Origin: Variovorax sp. PBS-H4 | Lineage (GTDB): Bacteria; Pseudomonadota; Gammaproteobacteria; Burkholderiales; Burkholderiaceae_C | Direction: 5' to 3' | DNA length: 64,000 nucleotides | Assembly: GCF_901827205.1 (NCBI RefSeq) | Contig: NZ_LR594675.1 | Coordinates: 5,264,001-5,328,000, forward strand | Part shown: positions 43,676-52,456 of the stretch, one piece after another | Layout of the letters: each line of letters opens with the position of its first letter | How positions within the stretch are numbered: the stretch's first letter is position 1 | Program-made: the position numbers and the translations under genes | Notes under the pieces: generated by a model | The model's database searches: none | What the model saw: the letters and a program-made list of their open reading frames with translations, nothing else | What the model was told of the DNA's origin: nothing

Positions 43676-44476
43676 ATGCAACACCCACCCGAACCCGCCG
43701 AAGCCCTGGCCGCGGCGCTGCGCGATGCCGAGCAGCAGCGCGCCCCCTGCACGCCCTTGCGGCAGCGTGCCGAGTCCCTCGGCTGGCCGACCACCCAGGA
43801 GAACGCCTACGCCGTGCAGCGCATGAACGAGGCGCGCCGCATTGCGGGCGGCGACCGCGTCACGGGCCGCAAGATCGGGCTCACTGCCGCCAGCGTGCAG
43901 CGGCAGCTCGGCGTCGACCAGCCGGACTACGGCGCGCTCTGGAGCTCCACGGCTTTTGGCGACGGCGCGGAGATCCCGCTGGCCGGTTTCATCCGGCCCA
44001 AGGTGGAAGCCGAAGTCGCAATCGTGCTCGACAAGGACGTGACGGCCGCCGACGCAACCTTGGCCGAGCTCTTCGCGGCCACGGCCTATGCGGTGCCCGC
44101 GCTCGAGATCGTGGACAGCCGCATCGCGGACTGGGACATCCGCCTGTTCGACACGATCGCCGACAACGCATCGGCCGCCGGCTACGTGCTCGGCGCCGAC
44201 CCGAAGCGGCTGGACCAGCTGGGCCTGCGCGACGCCGGCATGACGCTGACCGAAGATGGCCGCGAGGCGAGCCGGGGCCGCGGCGGCGAGTGCATGGGCC
44301 ACCCCCTGAATGCCGCCGTCTGGCTGACGCGGCAACTGGCCCGGCTCGGCACCCCGCTGCGCGCCGGCGACGTCGTGCTCACCGGGGCGCTCGGGCCCAT
44401 GGTGACGATCAGCGGGCCCTCGTTCTTCGAGGCGCACATCGAAGGCCTCGGCCGCGTTGCGGCGCGGTTCACCTGA
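43676..44476 (+). CDS. mhpD: 2-oxopent-4-enoate hydratase family (MhpD-like)
   Basis: The gene encodes a 266-residue protein of the fumarylacetoacetase-like hydratase/decarboxylase family. GRKIGLTAASVQRQLGVDQPDYG and PKVEAEVAIVLDKD with the metal-binding glutamates, and LTGALGPM near the end, are the family marks. Both 2-hydroxypentadienoate hydratases and 4-oxalocrotonate decarboxylases share these. As it is the only member and precedes mhpF- and mhpE-like genes, hydration to 4-hydroxy-2-oxovalerate is more likely. It is 17 bases before the dehydrogenase gene. Confidence 0.88.
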   Translation: MQHPPEPAEALAAALRDAEQQRAPCTPLRQRAESLGWPTTQENAYAVQRMNEARRIAGGDRVTGRKIGLTAASVQRQLGVDQPDYGALWSSTAFGDGAEIPLAGFIRPKVEAEVAIVLDKDVTAADATLAELFAATAYAVPALEIVDSRIADWDIRLFDTIADNASAAGYVLGADPKRLDQLGLRDAGMTLTEDGREASRGRGGECMGHPLNAAVWLTRQLARLGTPLRAGDVVLTGALGPMVTISGPSFFEAHIEGLGRVAARFT

Positions 44477-44493
44477 CCCTGCAAGGAAGCTCC

Positions 44494-45447
44494 ATGGACA
44501 AGATCAAGGCTGCCATCGTGGGCAGCGGCAACATCGGCACCGACCTGATGATCAAGGCGCTGCGCGGCGCGCGGAACCTCGAGGTGGTCGCGCTCGCAGG
44601 CATCGACGCGAACTCGGACGGCCTCGCGCGCGCACGCCGCCTCGGCGTGGCAACCACCGACCAGGGGGTCGAGGGGCTCGCCCGCCACCCCGCCTTCGCC
44701 GACATCGACATCGTGTTCGACGCGACCTCGGCGTCGGCGCACATCCGCAACGACGCCTTCCTGCGCGAGCGCAAGCCGGCCCTGCGCATGGTGGACCTCA
44801 CGCCGGCCGCCATCGGCCCGTACTGCGTCCCCGTGGTGAACCTCGACGAACACCTGGACGCGCCGAACCTCAACATGGTCACCTGCGGCGGCCAGGCGAC
44901 CATTCCCATCGTGCGCGCCGTCGCGCAGGTCGCGACCGTGCACTATGCCGAGATCGTCGCGTCGGCGTCGAGCCGCTCCGCGGGCCCGGGCACGCGGGCC
45001 AACATCGACGAGTTCACCGAGACCACCGCCCGCGCGATCGAGGTGGTGGGCGGGGCCCGCCAGGGCAAGGCCATCATCATCCTCAACCCTGCCGAGCCGC
45101 CGCTGCTGATGCGCGACACCGTCTACACGCTGAGCGCCGGCGGCGACGAGGCCGCGATCGAAGCCTCGGTGCAGGCCATGGTGGCCGCCGTGCAGCAGTA
45201 CGTGCCCGGCTACCGCCTCAAGCAGGCCGTGCAGTTCGAACACATCCCGCCCGGGCAGGCGCTGCAGATTCCAGGCGTGGGACGGCTCGCCGGGCTCAAG
45301 ACCTCCGTGTTCCTGCAGGTCGAAGGCGCGGCGCATTACCTGCCGGCGTATGCGGGCAACCTCGACATCATGACGAGCGCCGCCCTCGCGAGCGGCGAAC
45401 GCATCGCGGCGCGCCTGCTGGCCACCCGTGCCGTGGTAGCCGCGTGA
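44494..45447 (+). CDS. mhpF: Acetaldehyde dehydrogenase (acylating), MhpF/BphJ-type
   Basis: The gene encodes a 317-residue NAD- and CoA-dependent enzyme that converts the aldehyde released by the aldolase to acyl-CoA. The nucleotide motif is AIVGSGNIGTDLM, and the catalytic cysteine is in LNMVTCGGQATIPIV; SASSRSAGPGTRANIDEFT is typical of the family. The ATG follows AAGGAAG. It is paired with the aldolase gene ten bases downstream, and the two products form a channelled complex in known systems. Confidence 0.95.
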   Translation: MDKIKAAIVGSGNIGTDLMIKALRGARNLEVVALAGIDANSDGLARARRLGVATTDQGVEGLARHPAFADIDIVFDATSASAHIRNDAFLRERKPALRMVDLTPAAIGPYCVPVVNLDEHLDAPNLNMVTCGGQATIPIVRAVAQVATVHYAEIVASASSRSAGPGTRANIDEFTETTARAIEVVGGARQGKAIIILNPAEPPLLMRDTVYTLSAGGDEAAIEASVQAMVAAVQQYVPGYRLKQAVQFEHIPPGQALQIPGVGRLAGLKTSVFLQVEGAAHYLPAYAGNLDIMTSAALASGERIAARLLATRAVVAA

Positions 45448-45457
45448 GGAGATTCCC

Positions 45458-46495
45458 ATGAATGGCAAGAAGATCTACATCTCCGACGTCACGCTGCGCG
45501 ATGGCAGCCACGCCATCCGGCACCGGTACACGGTGGCGCAGGTGGCGCAGATCGCGGCCGCGCTCGATGCCGCGGGCGTCGACTCCATCGAGGTCGCCCA
45601 TGGCGACGGGCTCGCCGGCTCCAGCTTCAACTACGGCTTCGGCGCGCACACCGACCTCGAGTGGATCGCAGCGGCGCACAACGCCGTCCGCCGGGCGCGC
45701 ATCGCCACCTTGCTCGTGCCGGGCATCGGCACCGTGCACGACCTGAAGGCCGCCCACGCGGCCGGTGCCAGCGTCGTGCGCGTGGCGACGCACTGCACGG
45801 AAGCCGACGTCGCGAAGCAGCACATCGAGACCGCGCGCGAGCTCGGCATGGACACCGTCGGCTTCCTCATGATGAGCCACATGACCAGCGCGGCGGAGCT
45901 CGCGCAGCAGGCGCTGAAGATGGAAAGCTACGGCGCCACCTGCGTGTACGTCGTCGACTCGGGCGGGGCGCTGGGCATGCAGGACGTGCGCGACCGGTTC
46001 CGCGCCTTCAAGGACCTGCTGCGCCCGGAAACCGCGACCGGCATGCACGCCCACCACAACCTCAGCCTCGGCGTCGCCAACAGCATCGTGGCCGTGGAGG
46101 AAGGCTGCGACCGCGTGGACGCCAGCCTGGCCGGCATGGGTGCCGGCGCCGGCAACGCGCCGCTCGAGGTCTTCGTGGCGGCGGCCGAGCGGCTGCACTG
46201 GAACCATGGCTGCGACGTGAAGGCGCTGATGGATGCGGCCGACGACATCGTGCGGCCGCTGCAGGACCGGCCCGTGCGCGTGGACCGCGAGACGCTGTCG
46301 CTCGGCTATGCCGGCGTCTATTCCAGCTTCCTGCGGCATGCGGAGGCCGCCGCGTCACGCTACGGCCTGCCGGCCGTCGACATCCTGCTCGAACTCGGCC
46401 GGCGCCGCATGGTCGGCGGCCAGGAAGACATGATCGTCGACGTCGCGCTCGACCTGCTGCGTTCGCGTGAAGCCGGACCCGCTGTCCAACGATGA
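45458..46495 (+). CDS. mhpE: 4-hydroxy-2-oxovalerate aldolase, MhpE/BphI-type
   Basis: The gene encodes a 345-residue metal-dependent class II aldolase of the HMGL-like (DRE-TIM) family that splits 4-hydroxy-2-oxo acids to pyruvate and an aldehyde. The N-terminal ISDVTLRDGSHAIRH carries the RD pair, GMHAHHNLSLGVAN the metal histidines, and GAGAGNAPLEV the typical loop. The DmpG-type communication domain follows at the C-terminus. Its stop overlaps the ATG of the next gene (46492-46495), which ties the ferredoxin oxidoreductase to this pathway. Confidence 0.96.
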   Translation: MNGKKIYISDVTLRDGSHAIRHRYTVAQVAQIAAALDAAGVDSIEVAHGDGLAGSSFNYGFGAHTDLEWIAAAHNAVRRARIATLLVPGIGTVHDLKAAHAAGASVVRVATHCTEADVAKQHIETARELGMDTVGFLMMSHMTSAAELAQQALKMESYGATCVYVVDSGGALGMQDVRDRFRAFKDLLRPETATGMHAHHNLSLGVANSIVAVEEGCDRVDASLAGMGAGAGNAPLEVFVAAAERLHWNHGCDVKALMDAADDIVRPLQDRPVRVDRETLSLGYAGVYSSFLRHAEAAASRYGLPAVDILLELGRRRMVGGQEDMIVDVALDLLRSREAGPAVQR

Positions 46496-49400
46496 ACACC
46501 GCGATCAGCCTCGACGACAAGTACACGGCCGCCTCGGGCCTGGCCTACATGAGTGGCACGCATGCGCTGGTGCGCCTGCCCATGCTGCAGCGTGAACGCG
46601 ATGCCGCCGCAGGCCTCGACACAGCCGGCTTCATCAGCGGCTACCGCGGCTCGCCACTGGGCGGCTATGACCAGGCGCTGCAGAAGGCGAAGCAGCACCT
46701 GGACCGCCACCACGTCAGCTTCGTGCCGGGCGTCAACGAGGAGCTGGCGGCGACGGCGGTGTGGGGCACGCAGCAGGCGAACCTGCGGCCTGGAGCGAAG
46801 TACGACGGTGTCTTCGGAATCTGGTACGGCAAGGGCCCGGGCGTGGACCGCAGCGCGGATGTGTTCCGACACGCCAACCAAGCCGGCACCTCCGCGCACG
46901 GCGGGGTGCTTGCGTTGGCGGGCGACGACCACGGCGCCAAGTCCTCGACGATGGCGGCGCAGACCGACCACCTGTTCCAGGCGGTGGGCATGCCGGTGCT
47001 CGCGCCGGCCACCCTGCAGGACTTCATCGACCTTGGCCTGCATGGCTTCGCGATGTCCCGCTACACCGGCCTGTGGGTCGGCATCAAGTGCGTCACAGAC
47101 TGCGTGGAGAGCACCGGCATCGTCGATGTGTCGCCCGACAGGATCCGTCCAATGCCGCCGCAGGGGATCGATTTACCGCCGGGAGGACTGAACATCCGCT
47201 GGCCCGAGGAGGGTTTCGTGGCGATGGAGCAGCGGCTCATGCAGCACAAGCTGCCCGCGGCCCTGGCCTATGCGCGCGCCAACCGGCTCGATCGCGTGCA
47301 CTTCGATTCGCCGGGCGCGCGCCGCGGCATCGTGACCTCCGGCAAGTCGTGGCTCGACGTGATGCAGGCCCTGGAGGACCTCGGCATCGACGCCGCGGCC
47401 GCGCGCGAGCTCGGCCTGAAGGTCTACCAGGTGACGATGCCCTGGCCGCTGGAACCGGAAGGGTTCGCGGCGTTCGCGCAGGGCTGCGAAGAGCTGCTGG
47501 TCGTCGAGGAAAAGCGCGACCTGCTGGAGAGCCAGGCCAAGCAGGTGCTTTACGGGCGGCCTGCCGCGCCGCGAGTGATCGGCAAGGCCGGCGCGGAAGG
47601 CCAGCCCCTGATGTCCGCTGCGGGCGAGATCGATCCCGCGATCGTGGCACGCTTGATCGCGAAGTGGCTCGGTCTCGCAGGGCCGCTCGCCACCCGTCGC
47701 ATCTCCACCATCGACGAGGCGCTGCTCGCTGCCGAGGTGCACAAGCCCTCAGAGCAGCGAACGCCCTATTTCTGTTCGGGCTGCCCACACAACACCTCGA
47801 CCAAGGTGCCGGACGGCTCGCGCGCGCTCGCGGGCATCGGCTGCCACTACATGGCGCAGTGGATGGACCGCGAGACCGAGACCTTCACGCAGATGGGCGG
47901 CGAAGGAGCGAACTGGGTCGGCCAGTCTCGCTACGTGAGCGACGGCCACGTGTTCCAGAACCTGGGCGACGGCACGTACTTTCACTCCGGCCATCTCGCG
48001 ATCCGCCAGGCGGTCGCCGCCGGTACGGCCATCACCTACAAGATCCTGTTCAACGACGCCGTCGCCATGACGGGCGGCCAGGCGCACGACGGCCGCCTCA
48101 CGCCCGCTTCGATCGCGCGGCAGGTGCTGGCCGAAGGCGTGCGCGAGGTGGTGGTGGTCACGGACGATCCGGGCAAGTACCCGCCGGGCTTCTTCCCTGC
48201 CGGCGTGCAGGTGCATCCGCGCACCGAGCTCGACCTCGTGCAGCGGCGCCTGCGCGAGATCCCGCAGGTGACCGTGCTCATCTTCGACCAGACCTGCGCG
48301 GCCGAGAAGCGCCGCCGCCGCAAGAAGGCCCTGCGCGACGCCGGGCCGCCCCAAGGCGCGCAAGCCCCCTCCGGGGGCAGCGAACCACACGCAGTGGGGA
48401 GCGTGGGGGCCGAGATACCGCAGGAGCAGCGGCGTGCCTTCATCCACTCCGGGGTATGCGAAGGCTGTGGTGATTGCGGCGTGCAGTCCAACTGCGTGTC
48501 GATCGAGCCGCTGGAGACCGAGTTCGGCCGCAAGCGCCGCATCAACCAGTCTTCCTGCAACCAGGACCTGTCGTGCGTGCAGGGCTTCTGCCCGAGCTTC
48601 GTGACGGTGACCGGCGGCAAGCCGCGCAAGGCACTCGCCGCTGCCGGTGATGGCGGTGGCGGTGGCAAGCCGATGCCAGCGTTGCCCGACACGCAAGTGC
48701 CCGCCATCGCGGCACGTTATGGCTTGCTCGTGACCGGCATGGGCGGGACCGGCGTCATCACCATCGGGCAACTCCTCGGGATGGCCGCACACCTCGAAGG
48801 CAAGGCCGCGAACGTGCTGGACATGACGGGCATGGCGCAGAAGGGCGGCGCCGTCACGAGCCACGTGCAGATCGCGCCCTCGCGCGACCTCCTGCACGCG
48901 CCGAAGCTCGCAGCCGCGTCAGCCGACGCGGTGATCGGCTGCGACCTCCTGGTGACGGCCGGCAGCGACGTGCTCGCTCGGCTGCGGCAAGGCCACACCC
49001 GCGTCGTCGTGAACACCGACTCGCCGCCGACTGGCACGTTCACGCGCGACGCCGAATGGAGCCTGCCCGGCGACCAGCTGCTGGAGGCCGTCACGCAGGT
49101 CGTCGGGAAGGATCATGTCGCCAGCCTGCCGGCCGCGTCGCTTGCAACGGCCCTGCTCGGGGACGCAATCGCTGCCAACGCGTTCCTGCTGGGATTCGCG
49201 TGGCAGAAAGGACTGATCCCGCTGGCGGCGGCCTCGATCGAGCGCGCAATCGAGCTCAATGCAGTGGCCGTGGAGATGAACCGTCAGGCCTTCCGGTGGG
49301 GACGCGTGGCTGCCGCGGACCTGCCCTCTGTGCAGGCAGCCGCGCGGCCCGCGCAGGTGATCCAGTTCGTGCCGCGCCGCATGCAGACGCTGGAGCAATT

Positions 49401-50043
49401 GGTCGAGCACCGTGCGGGCCACCTGGTGACCTACCAGTCGCCTGCGCTCGCAGCCCGCTACCGCGCGTTCGTGAAGCGCGTCGCGCAGGCCGAGTCGGCA
49501 CTCGGAACCGGCCAGCGTCTCACCGAAAGTGTGGCCCGTTCCTACGCGAAGCTCCTCGCGTACAAGGACGAATACGAGGTCGCGCGCTTGTACGCCGACC
49601 CGAAGTTCCGCCAGCAACTCGACGCAGCGTTCGAAGGCGACTGGCGTCTCACGTTCAACCTGGCGCCGCCGCTGCTGCCCGGGCGCAATTCGCAGGGCCA
49701 CCTGCGCAAGCGCGAGTTCGGCCCGTGGATTGCGCACCTCTTCCCGCTGCTGGCGCGTCTGAAGGGGTTGCGCGGGACGGCCTTCGACGTGTTCGGCTAC
49801 ACGGCGGAGCGGCGCGAGGAACGCAGGCTCATCGCCGACTACGAACGACTCGTCGAACACGTGCTGCACAGGCTCCACCCCGGCAACCACGGCCATGCGA
49901 TCGCGTTGGCCGTCCTGCCCGAGCAGGTGCGCGGCTTCGGCCACGTCAAGGAGAAAGCGATCGCGAAGATGCGGACCGAGCAGGCGCGCCTGCTGGCCCG
50001 TTTCGACGCGGCTCCCAAGCCCGGAGAACGCGAGGCGGCCTGA
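46492..50043 (+). CDS. Indolepyruvate ferredoxin oxidoreductase-type fused enzyme
   Basis: The gene encodes a 1183-residue fused 2-oxoacid:ferredoxin oxidoreductase. In order: a pyrimidine domain (about 20-230, FISGYRGSPLGGYDQAL, NEELAATAV), a TPP domain (about 430-615, GIGCHYMAQWMD, LGDGTYFHSG), a cysteine-rich segment (about 655-705, CEGCGDCGVQSNC, CVQGFCPSF), a gamma domain (about 740-930, GMGGTGVITIGQLLG) and a C-terminal domain. It should decarboxylate an aryl or branched 2-oxo acid to acyl-CoA. A Pro/Gly-rich insert of about 24 residues near 617-640 comes from a repeat element (48341-48411). Coupled to mhpE by overlap. Confidence 0.93.
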   Translation: MNTAISLDDKYTAASGLAYMSGTHALVRLPMLQRERDAAAGLDTAGFISGYRGSPLGGYDQALQKAKQHLDRHHVSFVPGVNEELAATAVWGTQQANLRPGAKYDGVFGIWYGKGPGVDRSADVFRHANQAGTSAHGGVLALAGDDHGAKSSTMAAQTDHLFQAVGMPVLAPATLQDFIDLGLHGFAMSRYTGLWVGIKCVTDCVESTGIVDVSPDRIRPMPPQGIDLPPGGLNIRWPEEGFVAMEQRLMQHKLPAALAYARANRLDRVHFDSPGARRGIVTSGKSWLDVMQALEDLGIDAAAARELGLKVYQVTMPWPLEPEGFAAFAQGCEELLVVEEKRDLLESQAKQVLYGRPAAPRVIGKAGAEGQPLMSAAGEIDPAIVARLIAKWLGLAGPLATRRISTIDEALLAAEVHKPSEQRTPYFCSGCPHNTSTKVPDGSRALAGIGCHYMAQWMDRETETFTQMGGEGANWVGQSRYVSDGHVFQNLGDGTYFHSGHLAIRQAVAAGTAITYKILFNDAVAMTGGQAHDGRLTPASIARQVLAEGVREVVVVTDDPGKYPPGFFPAGVQVHPRTELDLVQRRLREIPQVTVLIFDQTCAAEKRRRRKKALRDAGPPQGAQAPSGGSEPHAVGSVGAEIPQEQRRAFIHSGVCEGCGDCGVQSNCVSIEPLETEFGRKRRINQSSCNQDLSCVQGFCPSFVTVTGGKPRKALAAAGDGGGGGKPMPALPDTQVPAIAARYGLLVTGMGGTGVITIGQLLGMAAHLEGKAANVLDMTGMAQKGGAVTSHVQIAPSRDLLHAPKLAAASADAVIGCDLLVTAGSDVLARLRQGHTRVVVNTDSPPTGTFTRDAEWSLPGDQLLEAVTQVVGKDHVASLPAASLATALLGDAIAANAFLLGFAWQKGLIPLAAASIERAIELNAVAVEMNRQAFRWGRVAAADLPSVQAAARPAQVIQFVPRRMQTLEQLVEHRAGHLVTYQSPALAARYRAFVKRVAQAESALGTGQRLTESVARSYAKLLAYKDEYEVARLYADPKFRQQLDAAFEGDWRLTFNLAPPLLPGRNSQGHLRKREFGPWIAHLFPLLARLKGLRGTAFDVFGYTAERREERRLIADYERLVEHVLHRLHPGNHGHAIALAVLPEQVRGFGHVKEKAIAKMRTEQARLLARFDAAPKPGEREAA
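48341..48411 (+). repeat. GC-rich interspersed repeat inserted in frame
   Basis: A 71-base segment containing GGGCCGCCCCAAGG, the hairpin GCCCCC-TCC-GGGGGC (48364-48378), CAGCGAACCACACGCAGTGG and ending in GCGTGGGGGC. From memory, this type of element is frequent between genes in Comamonadaceae genomes. Here it is read through as protein linker (PPQGAQAPSGGSEPHAVG) inside the ferredoxin oxidoreductase gene, between the TPP domain and the Fe-S segment. Confidence 0.65.
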
Positions 50044-50240
50044 CGTGAACCGACTTCGAAGCTCGCGCGCACGCGGCGGGCACCCCGGTTGCGGCTTCGC
50101 GTGAAGCGGAGGTGGCTGCATCGCCGGCGGGCACGCTATAGCTGTTGCAGAGTAGACTGCTGCTGGCCTCGTCTCACGTCGCGCCATCGGAGCGCCATGT
50201 CGCCACTTCGGCGCCACCGAGGCACGGCTTTTGGGAAGCC

Positions 50241-51212
50241 ATGAACGTCAGGCAGCTGCAATACTTTCTCCAAGTCGCCGAACTCGGCAGCGTGACACGC
50301 GCGGCGGAGGTCCTGCACATCGCCCAGCCGGCGCTGTCGCGCCACATGCGCTCGCTCGAAGAAGACCTCGACGCGACTCTGTTACACCGTTCCGAACGCG
50401 GCATTACGCTCACGGAGGCCGGGGAATGCCTTCGCGAGAGCGCCGTCGAACTGCTGCGGCATTTCGATCGGGTGCGCTCAGAGGTTCGAGACCGGTCTGG
50501 CGATGCCAGCGGTGAGCTGACGATCGCGTTGCCTCCATCCATGTCGGAGCTGCTCGCATTTCCGGTCATGCAGCGTTTCAGGACCAGCTTCCCCAACGTC
50601 TTGCTCAGAGTGTTCGAAGGTTCGAGCGGAGTCCTCGACGCCTGGTCGATGGTTGCACAGGGCAAGGCCGACCTGGCGGTGGTCGCCTCCGGCGAACCGC
50701 TCGCCAGCCTCGAAGCCTACCCATTCATCGAAGAGCCAATGTGTCTGTTGGGCCCACCCGGATCAGGTCTTGCCATGGACCGGCCATTGACCCTGAAAGA
50801 TCTTGTCGATCGGCCGATGGTCGCGATGAGCCGCCCCAATGTGGGCCGCATGCGCGTGGAAAGTGCGATGGCCGAGCGCGGTTTCCGCCTCAACGTTGCG
50901 ATGGAGGTCAACACTCGGCAACTGGTGCTGAAGGCGGTGGAAGCAGGGTTGGGCTTCACAACCCTGCCCCTGTGTTCAGGGAGCGACCTGCTCGAGCGGG
51001 GTGCCATCTCCATGGCACCCATCGAGGGCGTGGTGATCTCCTGGCTCCTGATCAACGGTCGCGAACAGGGGTTGTCCGTTGCAGGCCAGCGAATGCAGCT
51101 CATGCTTCGTCAAGTTGCGCACGAGCAGATATCTACAGGTCGCTGGCCGCTCGCCAGGTTGAAGGGGTTCATGCCGTCAGAGGACGGGCGCCCTCCGCCA
51201 CCTTCAACGTGA
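50241..51212 (+). CDS. LysR-family transcriptional regulator
   Basis: The gene encodes a 323-residue LysR regulator. MNVRQLQYFLQVAELGSVTRAAEVLHIAQPALSRHMRSLEEDL is read as the helix-turn-helix region (residues 1-43), with the effector domain from GELTIALPPSM. It resembles the CbbR/NAC-like group of aromatic-pathway regulators in Burkholderiales. It follows the ferredoxin oxidoreductase gene by 197 bases and precedes a Bug gene on the same strand, the common LysR-Bug pairing. A palindrome ten bases after its stop may be its binding site. Confidence 0.93.
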   Translation: MNVRQLQYFLQVAELGSVTRAAEVLHIAQPALSRHMRSLEEDLDATLLHRSERGITLTEAGECLRESAVELLRHFDRVRSEVRDRSGDASGELTIALPPSMSELLAFPVMQRFRTSFPNVLLRVFEGSSGVLDAWSMVAQGKADLAVVASGEPLASLEAYPFIEEPMCLLGPPGSGLAMDRPLTLKDLVDRPMVAMSRPNVGRMRVESAMAERGFRLNVAMEVNTRQLVLKAVEAGLGFTTLPLCSGSDLLERGAISMAPIEGVVISWLLINGREQGLSVAGQRMQLMLRQVAHEQISTGRWPLARLKGFMPSEDGRPPPPST

Positions 51213-51337
51213 CACCCGGATCGGCATGGACTCCATGCCGAGAAAGCATTTCCGCCGCTATCGCCCGGTTGCTAACCTCTCCTCGAGTCACATGACTACA
51301 ACAGGAGACAGTCGTATGAACAGGCGAAACATGATCG
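51211..51337 (+). repeat. Bug-gene leader, copy 2 (intact gene)
   Basis: This is the parent-like copy of the 127-base leader also found at 42571-42697. It contains the inverted repeat CGGCATGG (51222-51229) / CCATGCCG (51233-51240), AGTCA-CA-TGACT (51286-51297) and the AGGAGA ribosome site of the Bug gene. The inverted repeat is identical in both copies and may be an operator. Confidence 0.9.
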
Positions 51338-52284
51338 CCGGATCGATCGCGTCGATGCTGGGAACCCAACTGCACGCAGAGGGTAGCCACGACTATCCAC
51401 GCCGCCCGGTAACGCTCATCTTTCCGTTCCCGGCCGGATCGCCGGGCGATGCGGAAGTACGAGAAATCGGCAACTCGATGCACGAGGCCACGGGTCAGCC
51501 GCTCGTCATTGACTACCGCCCCGGCGCAAGCGGCACCATCGGCACGCAACTCGCCCAGCGTGCCGCACCGGACGGTTACACGCTGCTGTACGGCTCCACG
51601 ACCTCGATCGTGACGGGGCCCGCCGTCATCATGAAGTCCCCCTACAGCGGCACGGCCGACTTCGAGCCAGTCACAGGCATCGGCCGCATCGACGGGGTGC
51701 TGATCGTGCCGGCCAATTCCAAGTACCGCACCGCGCAGGAGCTTGCCGAGGCACTCAAGGCCAATCCGGGCAAGTTGAATTACGGCACGATCGGTCCTGG
51801 CTCGATGTCGCACCTGATCGGCGAAATCTACCTGCGGACCGTTGGCGCGAAAGCGACGCCTGTCGCGTACAAGGGAACGCCGCAGGCCGTGCAGGCGCTG
51901 ATTGCCGGAGAGATCGACTTCCTCTCCGACAGTGTTGCGTCATCCGGCGGCCTCATCGATGGCGGAAAAGTCCGCGCGCTCGCAGTGGCAACCAACGAAC
52001 GCCTGTCCCAGTTGCCTGATGTCCCGACATTGACGGAGACGGGCCTGAAGTTGGTACTCGGGGTGTGGCTCGGGTTGTTTGCGCCGAAAGGGACGCCTCG
52101 TCCGGTGCTGGACCAGTGGGCGCTGTACGCGAGCAACTATCTCCGCGACGCGGACGTGCGCTCGAAGTTGCTTGCGAGGGGCATAGAACCGACCCCGAGC
52201 ACGCCGCAGGAATTCGCGCGCCAGGTCGCAGCGGACGAGGCGCAGTGGCGGCCCCTCATCAAGTCGCTGAACATCCAGACTTGA
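51316..52284 (+). CDS. Bug/TctC-type binding protein
   Basis: The gene encodes a 322-residue periplasmic binding protein of the Bug family. The N-terminus MNRRNMIAGSIASMLGTQLHA is a short signal sequence with an Arg pair; the mature domain shows VTLIFPFPAGSPGDAEVREI, IDYRPGASGTIGTQLAQRA, ALIAGEIDFLSDS and LFAPKGTPRPVLDQW. It follows its LysR regulator and ends in a strong terminator. Its leader is duplicated 8.6 kb upstream. A carboxylated ligand is expected from the family. Confidence 0.94.
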   Translation: MNRRNMIAGSIASMLGTQLHAEGSHDYPRRPVTLIFPFPAGSPGDAEVREIGNSMHEATGQPLVIDYRPGASGTIGTQLAQRAAPDGYTLLYGSTTSIVTGPAVIMKSPYSGTADFEPVTGIGRIDGVLIVPANSKYRTAQELAEALKANPGKLNYGTIGPGSMSHLIGEIYLRTVGAKATPVAYKGTPQAVQALIAGEIDFLSDSVASSGGLIDGGKVRALAVATNERLSQLPDVPTLTETGLKLVLGVWLGLFAPKGTPRPVLDQWALYASNYLRDADVRSKLLARGIEPTPSTPQEFARQVAADEAQWRPLIKSLNIQT

Positions 52285-52301
52285 AAGTCGCGAGTCCATC
52301 G

Positions 52302-52334
52302 AAGCGGGCGACCTTCCGGTCGCCCGCTTGTTTT
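52302..52334 (+). terminator. Strong intrinsic terminator after the Bug gene
   Basis: AAGCGGGCGACC (52302-52313) and GGTCGCCCGCTT (52318-52329) form a perfect 12-bp stem around TTCC, followed by GTTTTG. It lies 18 bases after the Bug stop and separates it from the CocE operon. Confidence 0.92.
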
Positions 52335-52456
52335 GACCTTCGTGCCCCTCGCATGACCGCCACCGTCCAGTGCATGTCAGCCATGCCACGACGGTATTTC
52401 CCGAACGCGAGGGCCATTCTTATTCTTGCCGGCATGACAAGCCAAAGGACAACGCA

